From positions 20,802-84,801 of the forward strand of contig JAENYT010000007.1 in assembly GCA_016841665.1 (NCBI GenBank): a stretch of DNA of 64,000 bases, in the 5' to 3' direction. Below the pieces are notes generated by a model. That model was given only the letters and a program-made list of their open reading frames with translations, did no database searches and was not told the DNA's origin. Position 1 is the stretch's first letter, and the number at the start of each line of letters is the position of its first letter. A program made the translations under genes and the position numbers. This document shows positions 55,268-63,771 of this stretch, piece after piece. This DNA comes from Methanobacteriota archaeon. Its GTDB lineage: Archaea; Halobacteriota; Methanomicrobia; Methanomicrobiales; Methanomicrobiaceae.

Positions 55268-57667
55268 TCACCAGGCCCCGGACCGGTACTCCTTCATGGT
55301 CTCTGCCATCTCTTTCAGTCGTTTGTCCACCAGATAGTTGACCGTTCCCTCTTCGAAGGTGCCGTCCGGCCGACGCTCACCGGCTTTCACCCCGGTGAGT
55401 ACCTCGATCCCTTCGTCGATGGTGCTGACCGGGTAAATGGTGAACTTCCCCGTCTTCGCCGCCTCGAGGATCTCGTCCTTGAGCATCAGGTTCTGGACAT
55501 TGCTTGCCGGGATCATGGCCCCCTGTTTCCCGGTCAGACCTTTCGCCTTGCAGACCTCGAAGAATCCTTCGAGCTTCTCGTTGACCCCGCCGATGGCCTG
55601 GACCTCGCCCTTCTGGTTCACCGACCCGGTGACGGCGAGGGCCTGGTTGATCGGGAGCCCGGAGAGCGCGGAGAGAATGGCGTAGAGCTCGGTGCTCGAG
55701 GCACTGTCCCCATCGACGCCTTCGTAACTCTGTTCGAAGACCAGCCGGGCAGAGAGGGAGAGAGGTTTGTCCTGGGCGTACCGGGCGTTCAGGTACCCGG
55801 AGAGGATGAGTACTCCCTTGGTGTGAGTCGGCCCGCCCATGGCCGCCTCCCGCTCGATATCCATGATCCCGCCCCTGCCGGTGGCGACACTGGCGGTCAC
55901 CCGGGAGGGTCGTCCGAACTCGATGTCCCCGAGCCCGATCACCGAGAGCCCGTTCACCTGGCCGATCTTCTCACCCTCGGTCTCGATCAGGAAGATTCCC
56001 CTGGTGATGTACTCCTGGATCTTCTCCTGGATCAGGTTTGAACGGTAGATCTTCTCTTCTATCGCCTTCACGATATGCCGGTCCGTCGTGTACTCCGAGT
56101 TTTCCTCTGCGGCATAGTAGCTGGCTTCCCGGATGATATCGGCCACATGAGAGAATCGGGTGGTGAGTTTCTTCTGGTCTTCTGCCAGGCGTGAACCGTA
56201 CTCGATTACCCTGGCCACCGCGGAGCCGTCCAGGTGGTGGAGGTTATATTCTTCGCAGAGGCCGCAGATGAAGGATGCATAGTTCCGGACATTCTCCTCG
56301 GTGCGGTCCATGGTGGTATCGAAATCGGCCTTGACTTTGAAGAGCTCGGAGAAGTCCGGGTCCTGGGTATAGAGGATCTGGTTGATCTGCGGGGTGCCGA
56401 TGATGATGACTTTGAGCGAGAGCGGGATCGGCTCCGGCTTGATCCCTTTGGTGGAGATGAACCCCATCCGTTCGCCGGGTTCCTCGACAACTACTTCGCC
56501 CGTCTTGAGTGCTGTTTTGAGGCCATCCCAGGAGAAGGGGTTCCTGAAGAGATCTTCAACCATCATCACCAGGAACCCGCCGTTCGCCTTGTGGATTGAA
56601 CCCGGCCGCATCATGGTGAAATCGGTGGTCACCACCCCGTACTGGACCTCTTTCTCGATCTTGCCAAAGAGGTTCTGGTAGGAAGGGTTCTGTTCATAGA
56701 TCACCGGAGCGCCGTCATTGCCGGAATTGTCCACGATGACGTTGACCTCGTACTTCCGGAAGGCGAGCTCCCGGATCAGCGGGTTCTGGAACTGGGGCGG
56801 CAGCTGCTGCTGGGGAGGCTCGGGCATGAACTGGGGGAGATTCTCGACGATATCCTTCTGGACTGCCTCGATGAACGCGAGGATCTCATCGATCTTCTCG
56901 TACTTGTCCTTGAGTGCTGCGACCCGGTGACCGATAGCGGTGAGGGCAACCTCGCGGTTCAGCTGCCCGATGGTCTCACCGCCCTTCTGGTCGAGATCCC
57001 GGAGCTGCCGGAAGGTATCCCTGAGCTCGACCATGAGCTCCTCTTTCCGTTTCTGGTACTGTGCCTGGACCCCGGGGGGGAGGGCGACGAACTCCTGCTG
57101 CTGGTAAGGGTTACCGTCCTCTTTCAGTGGAATGGTGAGCAGACCCTGGGGGGCGGGCTGGATGAGGAAGCCTTTCTCCCTGGCCACCTCATCGATATGG
57201 GAGAGCAGCCGGGCTTTATCCTCCTCGATCACGCGGACAGCGGCATCACGGCGGTTCACGTAATCCTCGCTCTCGAAGACCTTGGGGATGAACAGCTTTG
57301 CCTCCGCGATGAACGTGGCCATATCGTCCCTGAACTCTTTTCCCATTCCCGGAGGAAGCCGGATCGCGTTCGGCTCATAGGGATTGTCGAAGTTGTTGAC
57401 GTAAATCCAGTCATTCCCCGGGGGTTTGGTCTTCGCCAGCTCATCGAGGAATTTTTTCACCGCGGATTTTCTCCCCGTCCCGTAAACGCCGGATGCGTAG
57501 ATATTGAACCCTTTCTCCTCGATGTTCAGCCCGAAGGTGAGGGCCGAGAGTGCCCGCTTCTGTCCGACGATCTCTTCCAACGGTTTCAATTCCCGGGTGC
57601 TCCTGCAATCCAGGAGAGAGGCGTCGAACCGGCTCCTGTATTGTTCGATAGGCAGTTTCGTGACCAT
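55268..57667 (-). CDS. Lon-like ATP-dependent protease (YcbZ/LonH type)
   Basis: The 799-residue protein has an N-terminal AAA module (IVGQKRALSALTFGL; GVYGTGRKSAVKKFL), a large central helical insert, the AAA remainder (LVMMVEDLFRNPFSWDGL) and a C-terminal Lon protease domain. The protease dyad Ser655 (GDSASS) and Lys698 (GGVNEKLEGFFE) has the 43-residue Lon spacing. It differs from the archaeal membrane LonB and has no membrane spans. The ATG at 57667 (MVTKLPIEQYRSRFD) fits the family; another ATG lies 6 codons upstream. Confidence 0.92.
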   Translation of the reverse strand: MVTKLPIEQYRSRFDASLLDCRSTRELKPLEEIVGQKRALSALTFGLNIEEKGFNIYASGVYGTGRKSAVKKFLDELAKTKPPGNDWIYVNNFDNPYEPNAIRLPPGMGKEFRDDMATFIAEAKLFIPKVFESEDYVNRRDAAVRVIEEDKARLLSHIDEVAREKGFLIQPAPQGLLTIPLKEDGNPYQQQEFVALPPGVQAQYQKRKEELMVELRDTFRQLRDLDQKGGETIGQLNREVALTAIGHRVAALKDKYEKIDEILAFIEAVQKDIVENLPQFMPEPPQQQLPPQFQNPLIRELAFRKYEVNVIVDNSGNDGAPVIYEQNPSYQNLFGKIEKEVQYGVVTTDFTMMRPGSIHKANGGFLVMMVEDLFRNPFSWDGLKTALKTGEVVVEEPGERMGFISTKGIKPEPIPLSLKVIIIGTPQINQILYTQDPDFSELFKVKADFDTTMDRTEENVRNYASFICGLCEEYNLHHLDGSAVARVIEYGSRLAEDQKKLTTRFSHVADIIREASYYAAEENSEYTTDRHIVKAIEEKIYRSNLIQEKIQEYITRGIFLIETEGEKIGQVNGLSVIGLGDIEFGRPSRVTASVATGRGGIMDIEREAAMGGPTHTKGVLILSGYLNARYAQDKPLSLSARLVFEQSYEGVDGDSASSTELYAILSALSGLPINQALAVTGSVNQKGEVQAIGGVNEKLEGFFEVCKAKGLTGKQGAMIPASNVQNLMLKDEILEAAKTGKFTIYPVSTIDEGIEVLTGVKAGERRPDGTFEEGTVNYLVDKRLKEMAETMKEYRSGAW

Positions 57668-57753
57668 CTTCCTTAAGCTCCGCATGGGTGCAATGGTGTC
57701 ACCATTATATCATTGTTGTGGGGGGCCTTCAGAGGAGATGCAGGGCGAGCCGG

Positions 57754-58246
57754 GCTTCTGCCCGGGCGATTGCTCTGCAACGCACGGCGCAGATCGTCGT
57801 CGAGAAGTATGGGGGCACGCTCCCGCAGGATGTTGCGGCACTCATACATTTGCCTGGGATCGGCAAGGCAACGGCATTGGCCATCGTTGTGTACGCCTTC
57901 AATAAACCAGCGACGTATATTGATACAAATATCCGGCGTTTCATTCTCCATTTCTTTTTCCATGACAGAACAGGTATCAAAGATTCAGAAATCGAACCCA
58001 TCGTTCAGAAAACCCTGTATGTGGAGAATCCCCGTCTGTGGTTCAACGCGATAATAGATTATAGCACCTGGCTGAAAACGAGAGAACAAAACCCGAATCT
58101 CCGAAGCAGCACGTACAGAAAGCAGAGCCTTTTTGAAGGTTCTGATCGGCAGATTCGGGGGAAAATCCTGAAAATTGTAGTAGAGAGAGGAGATCGCTGA
58201 AGATGATCTCGTGGACAAAATATCATCTGAAGAAGGGAGAATCCAG
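57754..58246 (+). pseudogene. DNA glycosylase (HhH-GPD, MutY-like), truncated and frameshifted
   Basis: Only the C-terminal half of an HhH-GPD glycosylase is present: RTAQIVVEKYGGTLPQDVAA, the hairpin LPGIGKATALAIVVYAF, then TYIDTNIRRFI with the catalytic Asp. The first 100 or so residues of the family are absent; the ORF before this point is arginine-rich noise. The frame ends at TGA 58198, while the +1 frame continues EIAEDDLVDKISSEEGRIQ as expected for the family tail. A promoter and start are not visible, so it is probably non-functional. Confidence 0.7.
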
Positions 58247-58452
58247 AGAAGATCGAGGCGATCCGCATCCTCCGCCCGGTTGTTGCGCAGCGGCGGGGGT
58301 CGGCGGTTCCTCCCGGCCGGCAGAAGCGGGAGCCGACGCGGCAGGAGAAGGAGCAGATCACCTTGGAAGAGGTCGAGCGGGAGCTGCGATACGCAACATA
58401 CGACATCCTGCACAGGATCCGCGACGAGATCAATCCGGGAGAGAAGCGATGA
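58247..58452 (+). pseudogene. Start-less coding remnant after the glycosylase
   Basis: The frame ending at TGA 58450-58452 gives plausible protein, KIEAIRILRPVVAQRR and ITLEEVERELRYATYDI then LHRIRDEINPGEKR. It has no ATG, GTG or TTG start after the last stop at 58228. It may be the C-terminus of a lost gene or of the glycosylase region. I do not recognise it. Confidence 0.4.
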
Positions 58453-58488
58453 GAGTGGGTGGAAACCGTCGATCTGCCAGGGATCTAA

Positions 58489-59178
58489 TCACCGGTTGAC
58501 GTTGCACTCCCGCATACTGTTGATGAGTCCGTCTTTGAGGTCGATGATCCTGCAGAAGTAGCGCTCGTGCCACTTCTCGTGTGAGACCATCACGATCGAC
58601 TGGTTCAGGTCTTCGTTCAGCTGCTTGAAGAGATCGAGGATGTTCTTTGAGGTCTCCGAATCGAGATTGGCGCAGGGCTCGTCGGCGAGCAGAATGCTGG
58701 GTTTATGCACGATAGCCCGGGCGATCGCAACCCGCTGCTGCTCGCCGCCGGAGAGTTCGCTCTGGCGGTGATTGATCCGGTCGCCGAGGCCGACCTCTCG
58801 GAGGACTTCCGCACCCCGTTTGAGATACTCCTTCTCCGAAACACCCCGTGCGAGCGAGGTGACGATGACGTTCTCGATGGCGGTCAGCTCCGGGATCAGG
58901 GCGTAGTCCTGGAAGACGTAACCGAGCCGGTTCAGGCGGAAGAGCGTCTGCTGACGGTCCGAAAGCCTTTGGACGTCCCTGTCGCCGATGAGAACCCTCC
59001 CGGACGTCGGCCGATCCAGCAGTCCGAGGATATGTAGCAGAGTCGATTTCCCGCTCCCGCTCGCCCCGGTTATCCCGACAAACTCCCCGTCCGCGATGGT
59101 AAACGAGACGCCTTTGAGTGCCCACACCTCGACCTTCCCCATCCTGTAGACCCGGGTGATCTCTTCTGCGACGATCAT
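58489..59178 (-). CDS. ABC transporter ATP-binding protein (LolD/MacB type)
   Basis: The 229-residue protein has Walker A GASGSGKSTLLHILG, FRLNRLGYVFQDYALIPELTA, signature LSGGEQQRVAIARAI and Walker B ILLADEPCANLD. These are typical of LolD/MacB ATPases that act with FtsX-like permeases. The ATG at 59178 follows the permease gene by 5 bases. Confidence 0.94.
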   Translation of the reverse strand: MIVAEEITRVYRMGKVEVWALKGVSFTIADGEFVGITGASGSGKSTLLHILGLLDRPTSGRVLIGDRDVQRLSDRQQTLFRLNRLGYVFQDYALIPELTAIENVIVTSLARGVSEKEYLKRGAEVLREVGLGDRINHRQSELSGGEQQRVAIARAIVHKPSILLADEPCANLDSETSKNILDLFKQLNEDLNQSIVMVSHEKWHERYFCRIIDLKDGLINSMRECNVNR

Positions 59179-59183
59179 GCTTT

Positions 59184-60386
59184 TCACCTCTGAATCGCGT
59201 CCAGTATCTCTTCGTGGGCGGTCTTCCATGCCGGGATATACCCGGCGATGACCGAGACGGCGAAGAGGCTTGCGATACTCCGTACGACCGTGGCCGGTTC
59301 GATCACCGGGAAGACCGGACCTCCCGGGAAGACGAGCGGGTTGACCGTGAGATAATAGATCACGCCGGCGGTCAGGACGATCCCGGCAAGCGCACCCAGC
59401 GTGGCGATGAAGAGCACCTGCAGAACGTAGGAGTTGATGATAATCTGCTTGTCGATCCCGATCGCCTTTAAGATCCCTATCTGGCGGCGTTTGTTCACGG
59501 TGTTGATGAAGATAACGATGAAGATCACGACGATGGCGATGATCAGGCTGACCAGCGTGGAGATGGCGTTGATGATCTCAAAGCTCTGGATGGCCTGGTT
59601 GACGAAACCTGCCCCCTTCTGCTCGTACGTAAAGACCTGCTGCTGGACGCCGTAAGAAAGCAGTCGTATCCGGAACATCTCCTCCTGCCCGTTTACGGCG
59701 GTCTTCACCAGGATCTGCGAAGCCTGATCCTCGAGTCCCAGAACCTGCGCCACCGCGTCGGTGGTCGTGAATGCGGAGGTATCGACGCTGATGGACTGGG
59801 TCTCATAGATTCCCTTCACCTGAAACGTCCGCCTCTCCCCGTTCGGGAACGCGACCTCGACCGAGTCGCCGACCTGGACTCCCTGCAGCGTCGGAAGACC
59901 GCCTCCCTCCTCTCCTTCGGTCCCGGCGAGAGTCTTCCCCATGATGATCTTGTCGGTATCACCCCGGCTGAGAAACTCTCCCTGAACAATACGCTCGTTG
60001 ATTGTCGTCACCGATCGCTCGTCCTGCGGATTGATGCCGTAAAGGGTGCTCCGGGCATTCCTCCCTTTGTAGAAGAACGTAACTCCGGTGGATACGCGTG
60101 GTGAGGTACCGACGATGCCGGGAATTTGCTCGACTTTCTTCTGGAGTGCGTCGACGTCGCTGATGTACTGATCTCCTTCCCGGGGTTCGATGACCAGGTT
60201 GCCGTAGTTGAAGTTGATAGACTGGGAGTTGAAGGTCTCGACGACACCTGAGATGATCGAGGGGAGGAAGACCAGGTTGACGAAGACAAGGGCGATGATC
60301 ATGATGGTGAGGATCAGGGTGCCCTTGCTCCCCCGCTGGATCTGTTTGAAGGCCAGGAAGGATGCGACTTTGAGATTCTCCAGCAT
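59184..60386 (-). CDS. FtsX/MacB-type ABC permease
   Basis: The 400-residue protein has an N-terminal span (ILTIMIIALVFVNLVFLPSI), a large periplasmic-type domain (about 45-265), and three C-terminal spans with NKRRQIGILKAIGIDKQIII. This is the MacB/FtsX layout, which works by mechanotransmission rather than classic transport. It lies between the ATPase and a CARDB surface protein. Confidence 0.94.
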   Translation of the reverse strand: MLENLKVASFLAFKQIQRGSKGTLILTIMIIALVFVNLVFLPSIISGVVETFNSQSINFNYGNLVIEPREGDQYISDVDALQKKVEQIPGIVGTSPRVSTGVTFFYKGRNARSTLYGINPQDERSVTTINERIVQGEFLSRGDTDKIIMGKTLAGTEGEEGGGLPTLQGVQVGDSVEVAFPNGERRTFQVKGIYETQSISVDTSAFTTTDAVAQVLGLEDQASQILVKTAVNGQEEMFRIRLLSYGVQQQVFTYEQKGAGFVNQAIQSFEIINAISTLVSLIIAIVVIFIVIFINTVNKRRQIGILKAIGIDKQIIINSYVLQVLFIATLGALAGIVLTAGVIYYLTVNPLVFPGGPVFPVIEPATVVRSIASLFAVSVIAGYIPAWKTAHEEILDAIQR

Positions 60387-60395
60387 ATCAGGTTC

Positions 60396-61643
60396 CTACA
60401 CGATCTCCTCTTCCTGCTGCCGTCTCCGCCACCACCAGAAGGCGACCGCCGCCGCGATGAGCACAATCACCAGAATGGTAACCAGGAGAATGGTATTGTT
60501 CGACCTGGCGATGGTCATCTGCAAGGTCTCCTGTGTCGTGTGCGTCCCGAAGTCGTCGGTAAACGTGATTGTTAGGGTATAGTTAAATGTACCCGCCTCG
60601 TCGGCTGTGAGCGTGAAGACTGCGGGAGCGTCGTTTTTAGGTTCGATGGTGCCCATGAACGCTTCTTTTCCTCCCGGCAGAGGGAGACCGTCGATGGTCG
60701 CCCGGGCAGAGTTCGCGTCCCCGGTGCCGGAGTTTTCGATTCTGATGATCAGGCTGATCTGGTCGCCTACCGTTATCGGGGTCGGATCGGTGCTGACCGA
60801 GGCGATGCCGAGATCCGCCCTGCCCTGAATGGGCACGCCCGCTGTTGAGGCTTCACGGAAAACGCTCCCGTCGGCATTCAGGTAGGTGACGGTAATCAGA
60901 ATCGGCTGCAGGCCGAGCGGCGTCTCGGTATCGGTCAGAAACCGCATATTGAGCGCCTTCTGCTCTCCCGGAGCGAGTTCCTGGAAATAATAGGTCTGCG
61001 GTGTGGCCGCGGTTATCGATTGGGTGCTCGCGTTGACGTTGATGGTTATGTCGTTTGCGGCCGCTCCTCCGTCGTTGAAGAGCCCCAGCGTGAGATTGAA
61101 GGGGTCTCCGGGGACGACGCTCTCCGGGACGCTCCGCTCGACCCGGATAGCTGGTTTTTTAATAAGCGCATATTGTGAATTCACGTTCACCGGTACGGGA
61201 TACTTTACGGCCGTTGCTCCGCGGACCCGAACCCAGACTTCAGGAAAGTAAATTCCCTCCCCGGTGGGCGCCCGGAACGAGAACATAAGCGGAACGGACT
61301 GTCCCGGCCCGATCTCCCCTACGCTTTTGAAGCTCCCGGTCAGCACGTCAACCCCGTTGCCCTGCAGGGTGACGTCTTCGACGAACGCGTTGATCTGGGT
61401 ATTCGTCGTCGTGGTCTCCTGCGTCTGCCCGGGGCCTGTCCCGACACTCGTCTCGGTACGGCTCGCAGCCGTTGCGGTGCTGGTCAGGGTAACGGTGATG
61501 GTCCCGAGATCCCCCGGCTGCAGCACGTCTGGAGTTACCGTATAGTTGGAGACGATCACCGTGGGCTCATCGGCGGCAGCAATGCCGGAAACGCAGGCCG
61601 CCAGAAGAACCAGCGCCAGGAGATATATTTCGTGCCTCTTCAT
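60396..61643 (-). CDS. Surface protein with CARDB-like repeats and C-terminal anchor
   Basis: The 415-residue protein has a signal peptide (MKRHEIYLLALVLLAACVSG) and two or three Ig-like CARDB/COG1361 domains such as VTPDVLQPGDLGTITVTLTS. A single C-terminal span (ILLVTILVIVLIAAAVAFWW) and a basic then acidic tail follow. It starts the operon with the FtsX-type permease and LolD-type ATPase and may be the substrate-contact subunit of that system. Start at 61643 set by the signal peptide. Confidence 0.9.
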   Translation of the reverse strand: MKRHEIYLLALVLLAACVSGIAAADEPTVIVSNYTVTPDVLQPGDLGTITVTLTSTATAASRTETSVGTGPGQTQETTTTNTQINAFVEDVTLQGNGVDVLTGSFKSVGEIGPGQSVPLMFSFRAPTGEGIYFPEVWVRVRGATAVKYPVPVNVNSQYALIKKPAIRVERSVPESVVPGDPFNLTLGLFNDGGAAANDITINVNASTQSITAATPQTYYFQELAPGEQKALNMRFLTDTETPLGLQPILITVTYLNADGSVFREASTAGVPIQGRADLGIASVSTDPTPITVGDQISLIIRIENSGTGDANSARATIDGLPLPGGKEAFMGTIEPKNDAPAVFTLTADEAGTFNYTLTITFTDDFGTHTTQETLQMTIARSNNTILLVTILVIVLIAAAVAFWWWRRRQQEEEIV

Positions 61644-61838
61644 GCTTCTTCCTCTGCAGGATCCGGAGACTACCCGTGCATCCGGCACCGATTCTTCGAT
61701 CCCGGCTGCTCCTTTTGGTTGATGGGGTGATACATCCCGCCTAGTTATATAACCTTGCGCCGGCGCCCGGGCATCCGGCGGTGCAACCATTCAATACGGG
61801 AGACGGATACTGGTGAGACGCTATGGAGCGCTGGTGCA

Positions 61839-62420
61839 ATGACCCGTGAGAGGCATCATTACCATGATCAGAGAGTGCGGCGGACGTGGCAGAACCCGGA
61901 GTCTATCCTGGTCGGCATCGGACTTGCTCCCGATCAGACGTTCGTCGATATCGGGTGCGGGGATGGCTTCTTCACCATCCCGGCGGCGAAGAACGTCGGG
62001 CCGTCCGGACGGGTGTACGGCATCGATCTCGATGCGGACGCCCTCGACCGGCTGCGGGCGAAGGCGCAGAAGGAAGACCTGCAGAACATCTTTCTCCACC
62101 TTGGGGCGGCCGAAGAGATCCTCATCTGCAGAGGCTGCGCCGATGTCGTCTTCTTCGGGATCGACCTCCACGACTTCGCGGACCCCGCCCGGGTGCTCCG
62201 CCACGCCCGGGAGATGGTCAGAGAGAGCGGCATCGTTGCTGACCTTGACTGGAAGAAAGAGCCGCAGCCGCTCGGGCCGCCGCTCGCAAAAAGGTTCGAT
62301 ACCGACCGGGCTGCAGCCCTGCTTGAGGCTGCCGGATTTCGGGTGGCGTCGGTCGCCGAGTCGGGGATCTACCACTACCTGATCGTGGCGCGGCCGATGG
62401 GTCCGCCGGTTCCGGAGTGA
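61839..62420 (+). CDS. Class I SAM-dependent methyltransferase (UbiE/Methyltransf_11 type)
   Basis: The 193-residue protein has motif I TFVDIGCGDGFFTIPAA, post-I YGIDLDADALDRLR, and VVFFGIDLHDFADPARVLRH. The substrate is unknown. The ATG at 61839 was taken because the first 28 codons of the longer ORF overlap the promoter of the divergent surface-protein operon. Confidence 0.9.
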   Translation: MTRERHHYHDQRVRRTWQNPESILVGIGLAPDQTFVDIGCGDGFFTIPAAKNVGPSGRVYGIDLDADALDRLRAKAQKEDLQNIFLHLGAAEEILICRGCADVVFFGIDLHDFADPARVLRHAREMVRESGIVADLDWKKEPQPLGPPLAKRFDTDRAAALLEAAGFRVASVAESGIYHYLIVARPMGPPVPE

Positions 62421-62606
62421 CGGGCGGTTTTGAGGGAGTACCTTATTCCCTGTAACGAGTCAGGGAGGCAGAAATATCCTGTTATCGATGGGAATAGGAT
62501 CGTCTGGCAGGATCTGAGAAATGGAAATGAAGATATCTATCTTTTCGAGTTGGAAGAATCAAGTAATCCAGTTCCAGAATTTCCTTCTGCATTCCTTCCC
62601 GCCTGA
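62421..62606 (+). pseudogene. C-terminal remnant of a propeller surface protein
   Basis: The frame ending at TGA 62604-62606 reads QKYPVIDGNRIVWQDLRNGN and EDIYLFELEES, the repeat found in large WD40/TolB-like surface proteins of methanogens. It then gives SSNPVPEFPSAFLPA. VPEFP resembles the start of a PEF-type C-terminal sorting signal cut short. No start codon or upstream blades exist. The rest up to the tRNA (62607-62818) shows no gene. Confidence 0.65.
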
Positions 62607-62818
62607 TTAACATTCGGTATGATTTGCATTTCATTTTTGGTTCGAGGGAAAAATTCCAAATAAAATACTGCTATTTTTGTTTAATTCCAAAAATCACCAA
62701 TATCTAACCGAGATCGGCTATTATCGACGATATTGTTAAGGGAAATCCATGGAACATGAACCCATCAAGCACCGACTATCCGGTGCCCTACAATGATAGC
62801 GAATTAAAAAGAAAGTAA

Positions 62819-62891
62819 GCCTCAGGCGAGATTTGAACTCGCGATCTATACCTTACCAAGGTATCGCTCTGCCAGGCTGAGCCACTGAGGC
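62819..62891 (-). tRNA. tRNA-Thr(GGT)
   Basis: The minus strand folds into a full cloverleaf of 73 nucleotides. The acceptor is GCCTCAG/CTGAGGC (7 pairs). The anticodon stem ATACC/GGTAT holds the loop TTGGTAA, anticodon GGT, and the T arm is GCGAG-TTCAAAT-CTCGC. CCA is not encoded. A T-rich stretch downstream (ACTTTCTTTTTAATT) is a likely terminator. Confidence 0.96.
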
Positions 62892-62920
62892 GGAATGCAT
62901 CATAAATGTCAGTGTGCTCT

Positions 62921-62930
62921 CTATAAAACC
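62921..62930 (-). promoter_or_regulatory. TATA box for tRNA-Thr
   Basis: On the minus strand GGTTTTATAG lies about 30-39 bases before the tRNA 5' end, the usual distance for an archaeal tRNA promoter. Confidence 0.6.
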
Positions 62931-63026
62931 TTACTGAATGGGTTTGGCAGGAAGGGGTATTGGGAGCGGTTTTTGCGCGATTTATCGCTGATGTGTGGTG
63001 TTCCGCGCTTGTCTCCCTTGCTGCCT

Positions 63027-63740
63027 TTACAGCTTTTTCAGGATGTCGATGCTCTGCTGCACGCCCTCGAGGGTCGCCACCTCGATGATGGGAGTGGCAT
63101 GGCTGTTTTTGCGGACTGCGTCCATCACGGGCGCAAAGTCGATGGTGCCGTCTCCCACCGTATTGTGGGTGTCCTCTTTGCCGTAGTTGTCATGGAGGTG
63201 GAAGTGGGCGGCGGGGCAGTCGAGCCATTGGTCAAGGCAGCCGTTGGTGTGCGCATGCCCCACGTCGAGGGCCAGGCCGAGGCCGTCGATCAGGGGGAGC
63301 TCATCGGGGGTGCGAAGGAAGAAGTGGCCCCAGTTGGGCATGTTCTCGACGAAAAAGGTGACCGAACGCTCCTCTGCCGCGGCCTTCAGCTCCTCGAGGG
63401 AGCGCCTTAGTTCGCCGATCGCCGCTTCCCGATTTTCCTGCCAGGCACAGTAGCCGGGATGCACCACCACCCCTGCATCCACCTCGGCAGCGATGCCGAA
63501 GCACTGGACGATCACCTCCACGCTCGCCCGCCGGATCGGTTTTAACTGGCTGGCGATGTTGACGGTCCGGGCGGGTGCGTGGATGAAGTAGCGGAAGCTG
63601 TGGGTTTCGAGAATCTCTGCGGTTTCAAGAAAATGGAGCCCCTCGTCGACGACTTCCACGGTATCGGTGACGTTCCCGAGCGCATCAAGCGCCGCAGGAA
63701 GGGTTTCGTGATGCAGGCAGCAGGTGGACACCCCGAACAT
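63027..63740 (-). CDS. Sugar phosphate isomerase/epimerase-like TIM barrel
   Basis: The 237-residue protein has AP endonuclease 2/xylose isomerase-like motifs: HAPARTVNIAS, VVHPGYCAW, VTFFVENMPNW, LALDVGHAHTNG, FHLHDNYGKEDTHN and a final PIIEVATLEG. These supply the metal-binding Glu, Asp, His set. The exact substrate is unknown. It lies 31 bases from the DUF134 gene on the same strand and is probably its operon partner. Confidence 0.88.
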   Translation of the reverse strand: MFGVSTCCLHHETLPAALDALGNVTDTVEVVDEGLHFLETAEILETHSFRYFIHAPARTVNIASQLKPIRRASVEVIVQCFGIAAEVDAGVVVHPGYCAWQENREAAIGELRRSLEELKAAAEERSVTFFVENMPNWGHFFLRTPDELPLIDGLGLALDVGHAHTNGCLDQWLDCPAAHFHLHDNYGKEDTHNTVGDGTIDFAPVMDAVRKNSHATPIIEVATLEGVQQSIDILKKL

Positions 63741-63771
63741 AGCTTACCGTATCGCCTGCGAACAAAAGAGA

